NCBI GenBank assembly: GCA_025331445.1
Contig: JAIWNE010000019.1
Span: 124,001 to 188,000, forward strand
DNA: 64,000 bases
Direction of reading: 5' to 3'
From: Blakeslea trispora
Taxonomy: Eukaryota; Mucoromycota; Mucoromycetes; Mucorales; Choanephoraceae
Under the pieces are notes generated by a model that made no database searches, was not told the DNA's origin, and saw nothing but the letters and a program-made list of their open reading frames with translations. Position 1 is the stretch's first letter, and every line of letters begins with the position of its first letter. Positions 45,415 to 58,863 of this stretch are shown here, one piece after another. The position numbers were made by a program, and so were the translations under genes.

Positions 45415-47119
45415 ATGAAGTTCCTCTCAAGTGCTATCATTAGCTCAGCCTTTGCGCTGACAATGGCTCAAGCTGCTGATGTTACCTATTCAGTCATTGC
45501 TTTTCCTCAAAGTGGTGAAACAGTAGTTGTCAATGTCGATAACATGTCCCATCCTCTTCAACAAAGCTCTCTAAGTGAAAACCTCTTTTCTGGCATTGCC
45601 CCTTATGGATCTCAATATAACTATGCCTACTCTACTCCTTCAGGTCAAAGATCCGAGTCTACTGTCCGTCATTTGGCAAGTGAATCTGTCACTACTACTG
45701 GAAATGAATTCTTCAATCGTTCCAAGACCGTCTATGATGTTCCTGAATTCCCCAAAGCATACAATGCCATCTATCCTTGTAAGTACATCATGTCAACATA
45801 CAAATCGTTCTTTTAAACATTCTGACTTTCTTTTTTTTTTGTTAGCTTATGAAAGTCCAATGAGCCGATCCAATGAAATCGCCACCATTCTTTTAAAGGC
45901 AGACATGAAGAGCCTTGATGAAATCCTTCAAGATCCCGAGGGCGATCATAAATATTCTCATGTATACAATATGACTTATATCAACAGTGACTCTATCTTC
46001 AACTTTGAAGGTGCTGGTATCAGTAACAGTGGTCAATCTTCAAAGAATTATGCCAAGCAATCTTACAAGATCAAGTTCAACAAATACAACAAGGGCGCTA
46101 AAGCTTCTTTGTTTAACCGTAAATCTGTCAAGTTGAGAGCTGAAGCAGTAGACCCTACCTTGGTTAGAGAGAAGCTTTACATGGACTCACTTGCTGCCGC
46201 AGGTGCTGCCACACTTAACGGTCACTGGGTACGTCTCTTTGTCAACAATGAATCTTTCGGTCTCTACCTCATGATTGATGACGCCAACGATAAACTCTTT
46301 GAAAACCTTGTTCATGGTGGTGCCAAAACCAATGCTACTGGTCCCATCTACAAAGGTAACGCCATGGATCACACACGTGAAGCAAACTTGGTCTACAAGG
46401 GTCCCAGCAACTCTAGCTACGACTTTGAGGATATCTATGTCTTGAAGAAAGCAGGCAGAGACAAGAGCATCACCAAGAAGAGCTACACAGAACCTCTTAT
46501 TACCTTCATGGAACAATTGAATCACACCGTCATTGGCTCTGACGCTCAAACACCTGGTAACATCTCTGATTTGATGGACAACACTGATCATACTATGCTT
46601 CATATTGCTCTTAACTTCCTTGCTGGCTCTTGGGATGGTGTTTGGTATCAAGCTAGTAATTTCTATCTTCATCAAAACAGAGAAAACTTCAAGTGGTACT
46701 TGGTCAGTTATGACTTTGATGAAACTTTTGGTAACAGACTCAACAACAAGGAACTGATGACCGTACCATACCAAAACTACACTCGTCCTGGCTCAAGCCG
46801 TCCTTTGATGGATGTCTTTGTCAAGTCACCCTATTACCAACCAAAGTTCGAAGAGATGTTGCAGACTATCACCAAGGCCTTCTTTAACCCTCAAACCATC
46901 AAGGCTCGTCTGGATGCTTGGAATGAAATGCTTAAGGATGATATTGCTTGGGACTATTCTCTGACAGCACGCGGTGCTGGTAGAGAGCCTGTGTTCACAG
47001 TAGATGGCTTTTCAAACAACATGTATTCTACTGTCAATGGTAACATGGGTATCCTTGAATGGGTCTCCAACCGTACTTCATCCCTTCAAAACCAATTGAA
47101 CTTTAGCCTCTCTTCTTAG
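45415..47119 (+). CDS. CotH-family protein kinase-like secreted protein, no GPI tail
   Basis: Exons 45415-45778 and 45846-47119 give 545 residues. The domain plan matches the gene at 40714: signal peptide (to AQA, about residue 18), N-terminal domain with TGNEFFNRSKTVYDVP, kinase-like domain with GISNSGQSSKNYAKQSYKIKF, VRLFVNNESFGLYLMIDD and SYDFDETFG (Asp411, Asp413). It ends soon after SNRTSSLQNQLNF and lacks the Ser-rich stalk and hydrophobic tail, so it is probably soluble and secreted. It keeps intron 1 at the same place as its paralogue but has lost the other two. I chose 45415 over the in-frame ATG 45367 because the former starts directly with a signal peptide and follows the TATA box at a normal distance. 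Confidence 0.92.
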
Positions 47120-47377
47120 ACTTATTCTTTCCTTCATTTCTTTCCTTTTATTTTTTTTTTTTTTACAGAAATGAATACACCTTAAATTAATGTTAATGAA
47201 AATACTATAAAAAAATAAATAAAATAAAGCGCAACTTTGCATCGTCTTAAATCACAGTAGCTTAGATCATGTTTAAAGTAACCAATGTCTAGTCTTTACT
47301 TTGGAGATGAATTTAGTCATTTAAAGAAATTTATTACAAAGGTTGAAGGATTTCTTTTTTAGAAAGGGGAAGGGTAA

Positions 47378-49114
47378 TTAACGATTCTCAGAGGTTTCGA
47401 CCTGAAGAATCAACTCTCGAGGAGCATCGAATCGAGGCATTACAACTTCAATGAAATGAATCTTGTTTGGACTTGCATTCACTTTTTCCATAGCAGCTTC
47501 AAACTCATGTCTTGTCTGAACTTTAGCTTCAACACCAACCACCGATCGACCTCCTTCTTGAATATTGCGGTCAAGATGACCACCGAAATATTCAAGCGTC
47601 TTGTTGTATTCCCACATCTGGAAATTGTTGTATGCTCGATGAGGACCATGGATCAATTTTTCAATCAGGTAACCATCATTGTTGAGCAAGAATATGACAG
47701 GAGTTAAGCCTTGACGGATAAAGACGGATATCTCTTGACAGGTCAGCTGGAAAGAACCATCACCTACAAACAGGTAGACACGTCGCTTGCGATCTGCCAT
47801 AGCAGCACCCAAGGCAGCACCCACAGTGAAACCAATAGAGCCCCAAAGGACTTGAGCAATAAAACTAGCACCAGGAGGAGCCTTTAGGTTGAAAGAGGCG
47901 AATTCTGCTGTACCTGTTTCGGCCACAATCACACAATTGGGTTCCATATAGTCGGGCACCTTATTCCAGAAATAGTTGTGGGTGATTTCTTCACCTTGAA
48001 TGGTGGCTGCAGGTAAGTGACGAGGTCCCAATTCAAAAGTACGAGGTGTCTTGGGGAGTGCGTTGGTCAACAAGGGTAAGAACTCAGTCATACTGACTTT
48101 ATCATAGTCGGCATAGAACACATTGGTAGCAAACGAATGAAGTGCAATGGTCTTGCTTTGATCCAACCCATAGGTAAATCCACCTGTATTGAAATCTGAT
48201 TTGATGGATCCTAGCTCAATAATCAAATCCGCCTTTTGGATCTCTTGAATGATACCCTCAATCGTGATCGATCCTGCATAGCAACCGCGATAGTTTTCAA
48301 ACTCTTCAGGTACAATGCCTTTACCCATTGGTGCTACATAAGTAGGGAAACCAGTGCGCTTGATGAACTCGGCAGCTTCCTTTTGAAGATTATGGCGTTG
48401 AACACAGGCATCTACCAAGATGATAGGATGTTGGGCCTTGTTGATTGCATCCAAGACTACCTTGAGACAGACCTCCTGTGTCTTGGCTGGGTTTCGAGGC
48501 AAGGTCAGGTTTAATGGGTGAAGTTCGGGTAAGGCGATTTCGTACTGGATCAAGTCAATAGGAATACCGATATAACCAGGACGCTTACGGAGTATCGACT
48601 GTTCAATCACACGATCGATTTCATGGATGGCGTTATCTCGAGTGATATGAGTGTAAGCGCAAGTGATCTTGGCAAACATCTCGACAAAGACTTGAAAGTT
48701 ACCATTTCCTAAAGTGTGGTGAAGGATAGCACCCTCTGCTTGTGATTTTGTGTTGGGTGTGCCCACGATATGTAATACAGACAGCATTTCAGAATAAGAT
48801 CCGGCTACACCGGCAGCAGCAGAAAGTTCTCCTACACCAAAAGTAGTAACTACAGCACCTACACCACGGATACGAGCATATCCATCTGCAGCATAAGAGG
48901 CATTCAATTCATTGGCATTGTTGCCCCAAGTGAGTTCTTTATCGTCTTCAATGATATCCAACAAAGGCTGTATCAACTATGAATATCTAGATGGGCAGGA
49001 ATCTATCAGGGCTCTACATACCATATTATAATCACCGGGCACACCGAAAACAGTGTCCACACCAACATCCTTAAGACGTTGAACTAAATAATCACCAATT
49101 TTAATGCTTGTCAT
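47378..49114 (-). CDS. Pyruvate/indolepyruvate decarboxylase (ThDP enzyme)
   Basis: Exons 49022-49114 and 47378-48976 give 563 residues, the normal length. The enzyme cleaves a 2-oxo acid, normally pyruvate, to an aldehyde and CO2 using thiamine diphosphate, the step before ethanol formation. Visible: GDYLVQRLKDVGV and FGVPGDYN at the N-terminus, catalytic Glu54 in NNANELNASYAADGYAR, HHTLGNG, and the cofactor motif GDGSFQLTCQEISVFIRQG followed by LLNNDGYLIEKLIHG. The sequence fits fungal pyruvate decarboxylase; indolepyruvate or phenylpyruvate as substrate cannot be excluded. The only intron lies right after the first conserved block. The gene is transcribed in the same direction as ARL1 to its right and converges with the CotH gene to its left. 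Confidence 0.94.
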
Positions 49115-49348
49115 GAATGCGTCTAAAGAATAGAAAAGAAAAAAAAAGAGGATGATTGCACTCTTTTTTTCTCATTGTCTTTCATAAGTTGAAAACTGAA
49201 CCCCCATGCTTAAATCAAATACCATGCCTTTTTTTTTTTTCTCACTTTGTAGGTTTCATTTATGAATTTTTTATTATTATTATTAGCCTGACAAAATTAA
49301 AAAGAAGTCGGAACATTAAAGGTGATTATTTTTCTTTTTTTTCTCTCT

Positions 49349-50255
<907 letters not shown>

Positions 50256-51664
50256 TATGTATATATATATATTGTAAAAATAAAAAATAAAAAAAAGGAC
50301 AAAATGCTTACACAACAGCTAAAAAAAAAAAAAATGGAATCACGCGGACTGCTTGGTTTTGCATCACTTTATTTTCAATAAACATATGGTAAGCCTGTAA
50401 ATCAGAACAAGAAGTATGGGTTTGTTGTACTACCACAGAAACATCAATTGCGAACAATAGAAATTATTTTCAAGCCTAGTGTATCAGTTGAGATTGTCAA
50501 TGAGTTACACTGACAAGATAGGCAGAAAAAGGCCTTTTTTATTCTCACTGCTTGTAAAAAAGAAGAGTAAATGCTGATACATTCAAGCCCAAAAAAAAGA
50601 GCACTTATTAAGCTAGTTTATTAAAATCACTAGGATCTATATAGACTATTGCGCAAATAGAAAGAGGGATTCTATAGTCTGGATTCGTTACATACTGTAA
50701 TTCTATGCTTTAATCCAAGCAAAAAAAGAAGAAGAAGAAGCTATCCTAAACAGAGTGATTCAAAACAATGGTTTATTGCAGAGTAGGATTTGTCTTTGTC
50801 ACATGACAAAGCACATCATTTGGTAACTTTTCTTTCAATTGTTGTTGACGTAATGCTTGTCAATCATTTCTTCATATCATCTGCTGAAGATCTCATATTG
50901 ATACACACTGTGGCATTCGACTAGTTCTGCTGTTCCATTAAACAATCATTCTGCATAAAGAACACATTGGACTAGTGCATGATTCTAATAAAATCATCCT
51001 CAGTCATATCACACACATACACACACACACTTCTTTAAACACCTACTCAATATCGTATAATAAAGTAGTCGTTTTGTTTGTTTGTTCATTTTATAGGTTG
51101 ATCTGATTTTCTTTATTGTGTTACAAACCCTACTTCTTTAGCTTAGCTCAGGACTGTGCCACTAAAGCAGAAGAAAAAAAAGCATAAAAAAAAAGTAGAA
51201 TGACAGAATGCTTGCACTGTCTCTCCTATCTTATTCGTTCAGCTGGTGTTGAGGAAATTGCATGAATTTGTCTATCTTAATTGTGGTCAAATATCAGTTT
51301 GTTTTTTTTAAAAAGAAGATCACTATACAAAGAAACTATCGCTAAACTTTGATTGTATAAAAATGGTGCCATCCATTCACGCATGAAGCGTAATCTCTAG
51401 GGATTGAAGCATCACTGCAAATTCTGTAAAGTACTATGATGCAATTGGGTTTATTGATTTTATCATGCTTGCGTTTACTTGTTGCACAAACAGTGCTCTA
51501 GAAGAAAATCTAGCCAATAAGAGATGTTGCATGCACTGCCCGAAATCATGCCTGATACACGCATTTCAACCCTGATTTTTATTTTTTATTTTTTATTGTC
51601 TCTTATTTATTGTCTTTTTTTCTCTTTTTTCGCTTCTTTTTGATTATTTATTTAATAGAAAAAA
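50256..51664. other. Divergent promoter region, ARL1 and PDAT
   Basis: About 1.4 kb between two divergently transcribed genes. It contains A- and T-runs, a CA-rich tract near 51008-51030 and a pyrimidine-rich leader before 51665. No gene recognised. Confidence 0.5.
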
Positions 51665-54242
51665 ATGTTAAGAAGACGTATAGGGTTCTTGTTTAATACA
51701 GAAGAGATTGAAAAACCGCGTCCGACAATCACAAAGACAGTATCACTAAAATCAATAGGCGAACAACCAGAGGATATATTGGCTGATTGCACTATCTTTG
51801 AACAAGAGAATCCAGTCTTGTGGAAAAGAAAACGATTTCATTTTATCATTGGTCTCTCTGTTGGATTGTTGGCTGCCTATGGTGCATCTAAAACACCTGT
51901 TGCTCAGACACACTTCAATGACATACAATCCTATCTAAACTTACATTTAGCAGATATGGATCTACCCAAGATATTGGCAATGACAGATATGGTAGATGAA
52001 CTCTTTGGCAATGTCACCAGCTTCTTTTCATATGCACCATCTACTGAACAAGCATTTATGCCAGCCTTAGCCTTCAAGTAAGACAAACAAACAACCAACA
52101 AAAAGTGTGGATACTCAACTATTTTTTGTGGGGGGTAATACAATAGAGATGAGATGGACTTGAAACCACATTTTCCAGTTGTCATGATTCCAGGTATCAT
52201 TTCTTCTGGACTAGAATCATGGGGATCAGCAGAGAAGTCAAGAAGGTTCTTTAGGAAACGAATGTGGGGTACTACAAGTAAGTTGTTGATTATTTTGTAT
52301 GGGATTGTTTTATTAAACACATGCTGCCGTAGCTATGTTTCGGTCTGTTTTGTTAGAAAAAGAGCTCTGGATTGAACATTTGAAACTGGATCCTGTAACC
52401 GGACTTGATCCTCCTGGTATAAAAATCAGAGCCGCACAAGGTCAATTGATTTCATTGTTTAGATTACAAAAAAAACTCATATTTTTATAATAGGTTTCGA
52501 TGCTGCTGATTATTTTATCACTGGGTTTGTCAAGCTTTTGTTTTGTTTCAAACAAAAACTAACATTATCTATAGTTATTGGATTTGGGCTAAAATCATTG
52601 AAAACTTGGCTTTTATTGGATACGACAACAATAATATGTTTTTGGCAAGTTATGACTGGCGACTTTCTTTTTCAAATCTCGAGGTTCGAGATCATTATTT
52701 CACTAAACTACAAACACTGATTGAAACATCCCGAAAAACCAACCAAAGACCAGCAGCCATTGTGACACATTCAATGGGTAAGTGTGGGGGGAGAATGCTT
52801 TCTGTATATACAATAGAATAACAACAGATTAGGTGCAAGTATGTTTCCATATTTCTTGAGATGGGTTCAAAGTCCAGAAGGTGGTAATGGAGGTGAAAGA
52901 TGGACAGAGGACCATATTGCTTCCTTTGTGAATATTGCAGGCCCAATGACAGGCGTACCAAAAGCATTGACAGCCCTGTTATCAGGAGAGACACGAGATA
53001 CCATGTCGCTTGGTAGCTTCAGTGCTTATTTGTTGGAAAAGTTTTTCTCTAGACGAGAAAGAGCCAGTCTGATGCGCTCCTGGAGTGGTGGATCGTCCAT
53101 GTTGCCCAAAGGTGGTCATCTCATCTGGGGTACACACGAGGGTGCGCCTGATGATGACCCAAATGCCATGTATCACTCTTATGGCAATATGATCTCATTC
53201 ACTAAAACCAACGAAGAGGAAGCTACAGCAGAGGAGAAGGACAAGAACAAGACGCTGGAAAAGATGATCAATAAGGACATTGACCAAAATTACGATATAA
53301 ACAATTCATTAGAGTTACTGCATCAATCAGCCTCTAGTGAGTTCTCTGACATGCTGCGGTCAAACTATTCATTCGGCATCACTACCTCTAAAAAGCAACT
53401 CAAGAAAAACAACCTGGATCATAAGAAATGGTCAAATCCCTTAGAATCTCAACTACCCATAGCACCTAATATGAAAATCTATTGCATGTACGGCGTTGGT
53501 CTACCTACCGAAAGAAGTTATTATTATACCCGAGCTAAAGATGATCTTAAGCAAAATCAAGAAGATATCGACTATGATGTATCAAAGTTACTCAATGGAA
53601 CCTCCATCAGAGAGGAGGAATTCATTGATGCAGTTGTTAAGGAATCCATTGGAAAGACAGACAAGAGCAATAGTACAGATGATGTACCCTATTCACCTTC
53701 TATGGTAAGTCTAAAGATCATGTTTCTATCTAAAATACTCATCCAATGGACTCTAGTATATTGATCGAGCTATGCACGAGCCAACAAAAGGTGTTGAGAC
53801 AGGAGTTCGTTTCTCAGATGGGTAATTACTAGACAGAAATGAAAATACAAAGCAGCTCAAAACAATTTTTTTTAGAGATGGCACTGTACCTCTCTTGTCT
53901 CTAGGATACATGTGTGCACCATCAGGAGGCTGGACAAAATATGCAGATCTATACAATCCAGGCCATAGCCCTGTTGTATTAAGAGAATACCCACACGAAC
54001 TAAGCGATAGTAAACTAGAGGTCCGAGGAGGATCCAAGGCAGGAGACCATGTTGACATTCTCGGCAATTGGGAGATGACAGTAAGTTATTTGTGCGTGTG
54101 ATTGAACTCGGCTTATATAGTATTTCTTATTTAGCTTGATATCCTACAAATTGTTTCAAACAAGGGAGACAATGTCACACAGCGCATTGTATCTCAAATT
54201 GAACAATATGCTGAAAAAATAAGGCTTGAGCCACTCCCATAA
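51665..54242 (+). CDS. LRO1: Phospholipid:diacylglycerol acyltransferase (LRO1/PDAT)
   Basis: Exons 51665-52077, 52147-52277, 52357-52440, 52494-52524, 52575-52777, 52833-53704, 53757-53821, 53876-54080 and 54135-54242 give 703 residues. PDAT moves an acyl chain from a phospholipid to diacylglycerol and so makes triacylglycerol in the ER. Visible: one N-terminal transmembrane helix (about 59-75, FHFIIGLSVGLLAAYG), the lid motif PGIISSGLESW, nucleophile Ser286 in THSMG, Asp601 in DGTVPLLSLGY and His658 in GDHVDILGN; FASYDWRLS-like MFLASYDWRLSF also fits. The region 430-530 has a Lys/Asp/Asn-rich insertion. All catalytic residues are intact. Mucorales are oil-forming fungi, so the gene is likely active in lipid storage. 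Confidence 0.94.
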
Positions 54243-54580
54243 TTCCTTAAAATTTGGTTCCATTGTTCAGAAACAATAAAAAAAAAAAATTGTATATTTA
54301 GAAGTCAAAATGTATCCACATTTCCCTATTGATGTGGGTTTCACTCATACAAAAAATTAGTGTAGCAGAAGGAGAGAGAAAAAAAAAGCACTCCTCTCTT
54401 GAAGGTATTGTAAAGCTCGATTGCTAAATAAAGTAATTGGACTGTTAAATTTGTTGCTTCTACAATCAATGCAACCTATTGTAAACTTAAAATAGGGCGT
54501 TTTCTTTTTTTCTTTTTCTTTCTTCTTTTTCTCTCTTCTTTTATTCTTTCATAAGAGGAAGAAAAAAAGAGTAGCTTAAA
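54243..54580. other. Intergenic between PDAT and kinesin
   Basis: PDAT 3' flank (AATAAA at about 54276) and a pyrimidine-rich kinesin leader (54500-54550). No gene seen. Confidence 0.5.
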
Positions 54581-57500
54581 ATGCCTTTCAACTCTTTAAA
54601 TGATCGTCCAATCACCCCACCAACAACACCTGTTTGTTATCCATCCAAAAGCTATCAATCAATTACCTCGATTTACCCAAGTCCAACAAGCTCTTCATCT
54701 CAATCTATTTCATCTTCCACTTCAAAGCCTTCTTATTCAACAAAGGCAACTTCCATTCGAGAAAATGTGCAAGTGATGGTTCGATGTAGACCTCGTTCGG
54801 AAAAAGAGATTGCAGTGGAAGCAGAGCCTTGTTGGATGGTTCGACCAGAAGATGGCTCAATTGAATTAACGCATCTAAAGTCATCAAATCGTGTACAGGC
54901 TTTTCAATTTGGTAGATACATTGAGAAAAAAAAAATAAGGAGAAACATATTCACATGATTTATTTTTCCGTGATAGACAACGTACTTATGGGTGTTGCTA
55001 ATTCAAAAGTTTACCAAGCAGGTATTGCTGATTTAGTTAGGTAATAAATCAACCAAAAAAAAAAAAGTTCCATTGAAAAAAAAAATATTAAACTGCGCCT
55101 TTTGAAGATCAACAATGATGGGATATAACGGTACTGTGTTTGCTTATGGTCAGACAGCAAGTGGTAAAACATATGTAAGTCATCTCAGTATAAGAATATT
55201 AATGGGTAATAAACCTTTCTTTTCATTTAGACAATGGTAAGTTATATACACAGTCTCGTTTTTTCTTTTGAAATGACCAAGACTTTCTTTTTTTTTTGTT
55301 ATTATTATTTCCTATGCTTTAAATAGATGGGTAAGAAGTTTAACAATGCATATTTTTTTTTCAAGTCCCGGCTTACTTATCTTTTTTTTTTGTCTTCAGG
55401 CACCGAAAAGGAACCGGGTGTAATTCCACGTGCAGTACAAGATGTGTTTTCGTTTATAGAGGAGGTAAAAGAAAACAAACAAAAAAAGAAATAAACATCC
55501 AATGCATAACATACGTATTAGGAAACATCTGGAAGAGAATACTTGCTACGCGTTTCCTATATGGAAATCTACAACGAGAAAATTAAAGATCTACTGAATA
55601 CTGAAAATAACCAACTCGAAATAATCGAAGACAAGGTAAAGCCTACATGACATTTACAAGCACATCGACTCATACTGTAACAGAAAGGGATTCGCGTTCG
55701 AAACTTGCAAGAAAGAATAGTCAAGACATCTCAAGAAGTTTTGAACTGCATTGAAGAAGGTGAAAGCAATCGCCATATTAGTGCTACAGATTATAATCAA
55801 CATAGTAGCCGTAGCCATACTATTTTTCAGTTGGTAATTGAAAGCAAATCCAAGAGAGGTGTCACCTTTGACAATAGCCGTGGTGTCCTTGTATCTCAAT
55901 TGGTAAAAAGGAACTCATCATTTGAATCCAAACTATTAGTTACTAAATTAAAAACTGCAACATAGAACTTGATTGATTTGGCCGGTTCCGAAAAAGTGGC
56001 CACAGATATTCAAAGAAGAAAGGAAGGTGGTTACATCAACAAGAGTTTACTGACATTGGGTAATGTCATTTCAAAGCTAACCAGTGACGTGCCGTAAGTT
56101 GAGTTTGCTGATATCATGATCGTTTTGCTTATTGTGACACTATTTAGTGCATCTCATATACCCTTTCGAAATTCAAAATTGACTCGTATTTTGCAACCCG
56201 CTCTATCGGGTAATGCCAGAATTGCTGTTATCTGCACTATCAATCCTACATTTGCTTCAAAACATGAGTCGTTGAGCACATTAAGATTTGCCCAACGCGC
56301 AAAGCTTATAAAGACAGCAGCTAAAATGACTAGAGTAAGTTTGTTCTTGCCTTTTCAAAAAAATAAGATCAAAGCATTAACCTCTATTAGATTGCTGATA
56401 ATTCAGAGCTTCAGAACTGTCTTATCAAAATCGCCGAATTACAAACTAAAATGCAAGAGAAATCAGATGTATGATGGTGCTATGAATTTGTCATGTTAGA
56501 AAGTCTCTCTGACACACTTTTTTTTTCTTCTTATAGTTGGAAGCTGAGACAAGAGAACGATTGAAGAGTTTATTGAGTCTGATTCTGACCAGCTCTAAAA
56601 CAAATGAAACTTTGTCTACAAAAGATGACGATATGGTAAGTTTTTTTGTGTGTTTTGAATTGAGAATGGCAACTGAATAGCATATGATTTATTTAGATTG
56701 CCTGTTTGTCCAATGTCACTGACGATTTACTCGTCAAGGAAACAACTATCCAAGATGTAGTTGCTCGCTGCGAAGAAGTCTTTGCCGCTCAAGTGACAAG
56801 ACATCAGCGCCAGATGGACAGAATGGCAACAACTATTGAATCATTACAAGGCACATTACGTGTCAGAGAATCACTCAATACAAAGCAAAACGAGACTCTG
56901 AAAAAGAAAGATGCATATATTGAAAAGTTGAAGCGAGACCTTGGCACTCAACAAGCAATACAGTCAGCTTCTTCTCCAAAACCATCAAAAGTAACATGGA
57001 CACCCAACACACTTGAGCCAATGGAAGAGCAGAGCCCAAAGAAAACCGAAAATCTTAAAAGCGAGACCTCAAAGCAAGAACAGAGATTGATGTCCACAAT
57101 AGAACAACAGAAACAAACGATTCAGGAGCTCTTGAGAAAGCAAAGCGAGCTAGAAGGTCGCTTGATCGAATCAGAGGCAACTGAGCAACAAGTAGCTAAT
57201 CTCGAGTCTGTCATTCCTGTGGCTGCAGAGAAGATCGCTGTTGCTATTTCAGATGCGGTTGAGACTATCGTGTCAGATAATACATCTCTAGAGTCTAGTC
57301 TTATTCAAGATTGCCACCAGGCTATCTCTATGGCTGTTAAGAATTCAATGAGATCTGCTTTCATTCAAGTGCCAACAATAGAAGATGAAGTCGATACAAC
57401 TGCTATCGCGTTAGCTATCCAGAACGCAATTCAGTCTTCGCTTATGCATTCGACAATAGACATTTGCAAAGAAGCAAGTCTGGACGAAACATTGGAAGAA

Positions 57501-57827
57501 GCAAATCTGGACGAAACATTGCAAGAAGCTGCTTCCTCAGTGCATTCTGAAATGCCATCCTATATCTATGAATCTTTCTGTTTGGTAGATGAGCCAGACA
57601 CGTTTTTACCTGAGCCTATAGGGAAAGCCAGTCAACTACTCTTGGAGGACAGCTGGACTGCAGAGGCACACCATGGTAATAGCACTCCCTCAAACGCTGT
57701 AAGCGTAATCAATGATTATGATGAAATCCGCTCATCATCAATTCATCAAGAATTGCCTTTGTCTTCCTTTATTAGTTGGTGTCCTGCCCTCATTCTTATT
57801 TTATGCCTCTTTTTCTCGGGCGACTAA
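54581..57827 (+). CDS. Kinesin motor protein, kinesin-7/CENP-E-like
   Basis: Exons 54581-54911, 54977-55040, 55108-55174, 55231-55236, 55327-55330, 55400-55464, 55522-55635, 55684-55902, 55966-56093, 56148-56334, 56391-56468, 56537-56635 and 56697-57827 give 830 residues. After a Ser/Thr/Pro-rich leader of about 58 residues comes an N-terminal motor domain: [10 protein letters not shown]-loop [14 protein letters not shown] (about 146-159), [11 protein letters not shown] (switch 1), DLAGSEK (switch 2) and [19 protein letters not shown]. Coiled coil and acidic segments follow. The two micro-exons (6 nt, 4 nt) encode the last residues of the P-loop region and their inclusion is needed to keep the frame. 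Early placement of the motor and the RNSKLTRIL block suggest kinesin-7. The C-terminus ends in a hydrophobic stretch ([13 protein letters not shown]). Confidence 0.9.
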
Positions 57828-58189
57828 GCTGCACATTTATACCTATCATCACATCTATGTAAATAACCGCATTCTCTATTTCCCAAAGCATCATTCAATA
57901 TAAGCGTATAATTCCCCTCATCAAATGACCAATAGCTTCAATCTTCATGGTCCATCTCTTTTTCTTTTAGCATTCCTCTCATTAGCAAAACTTCTCGTAG
58001 CTTTTTATGACATTCCATCTGTCATATAATTTTTGACTGTTACAATAAAGCACATTTGCAAAGTTATTTCCATTCTTAAGCACGTTTGTAAAAGACAATG
58101 CCACTGTATAGCAATGCTCTACAGTATGCACCTTGAGTCCGGAAAAAAAATCTACATCTTTAGAGAGAAGAAAAAAGGGGGGGGGGTAG
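57828..58189. other. Kinesin 3' flank
   Basis: AT-rich 3' region with AATAAAG near 58044 and a G-run at 58177-58186. The remaining short frames are unsupported. Confidence 0.45.
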
Positions 58190-58573
58190 AAAGTAGTAGC
58201 ACTTATATTTTGCTTTGATGTCAGTACTTTTGCTGGTAAAACTTATGGACCTGATGTCCCCGTATGCGCTCATATTGCTTCATGCACTTTTAGGGTACCA
58301 ATTTCTAATGAAGTATATACGTTTCTTCCAATCTTAACTCGTCACAACGATGCATTGTTTACAATAGGTTGCAAATCTTTGCCTTTGGTGTTTCAACTTG
58401 TAAGCAGTAACCACTGGGTTACACCAAGTATGAGAAGATAAATTGAGTTTGTTTAGCCCATAGTCAATGCAGTTCGTGCCGTGGCTATGACAAACTCAAA
58501 CAGAAGCGATACAACAAAGATCTTCTGGAATTATCGCTTTTCGTTTAAAAAAGCAAGTCGGTCGGATGAATGA
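58190..58573 (+). pseudogene. Unidentified spliced gene fragment without a start codon
   Basis: Two open segments, 58190-58399 and 58457-58573, join in phase across a canonical 57-nt intron (GTAAGC...TTTAG) to a frame of 108 codons ending in TGA. It reads FAGKTYGPDVPVC, FLPILTRHNDALF and FWNYRFSFKKASRSDE. A TAG lies directly upstream and no ATG is in frame, so it is either the end of a gene whose first exon I cannot place or a 5'-truncated copy. I recognise no family. Codon composition looks coding rather than random. Confidence 0.4.
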
Positions 58574-58863
58574 GGCTATTCAATCATTAATATTCTTTTT
58601 TATCTCTCTGAAGCTGTAATTTTTTTTTCTTCTTTTTTCACTTAAAATTGGGAGAGTCATGTACTTTTCGAATTTGACAGAGAAAATCAACACAGTAGAG
58701 CAGTATGCCCATAGCAAAGTCCAAAACAAAAACAAAAATACACTGACTGAAAGAGAGAGAGAGAGAGAAATAGGAAAGTAAGCTAGGCTCTTTTTATTTT
58801 TTGATTATTAAAAAGAACAATAATCTATCAACATAGGAACATGTAATTGCATTTTCAATCATT

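Noticed and set aside
58380..58440. tRNA-like stretch AGCAGTAACCACTGGGTTACACC
   Set aside because: No T-loop GTTCRA and no closing acceptor stem; it is the intron region of the orphan gene fragment.
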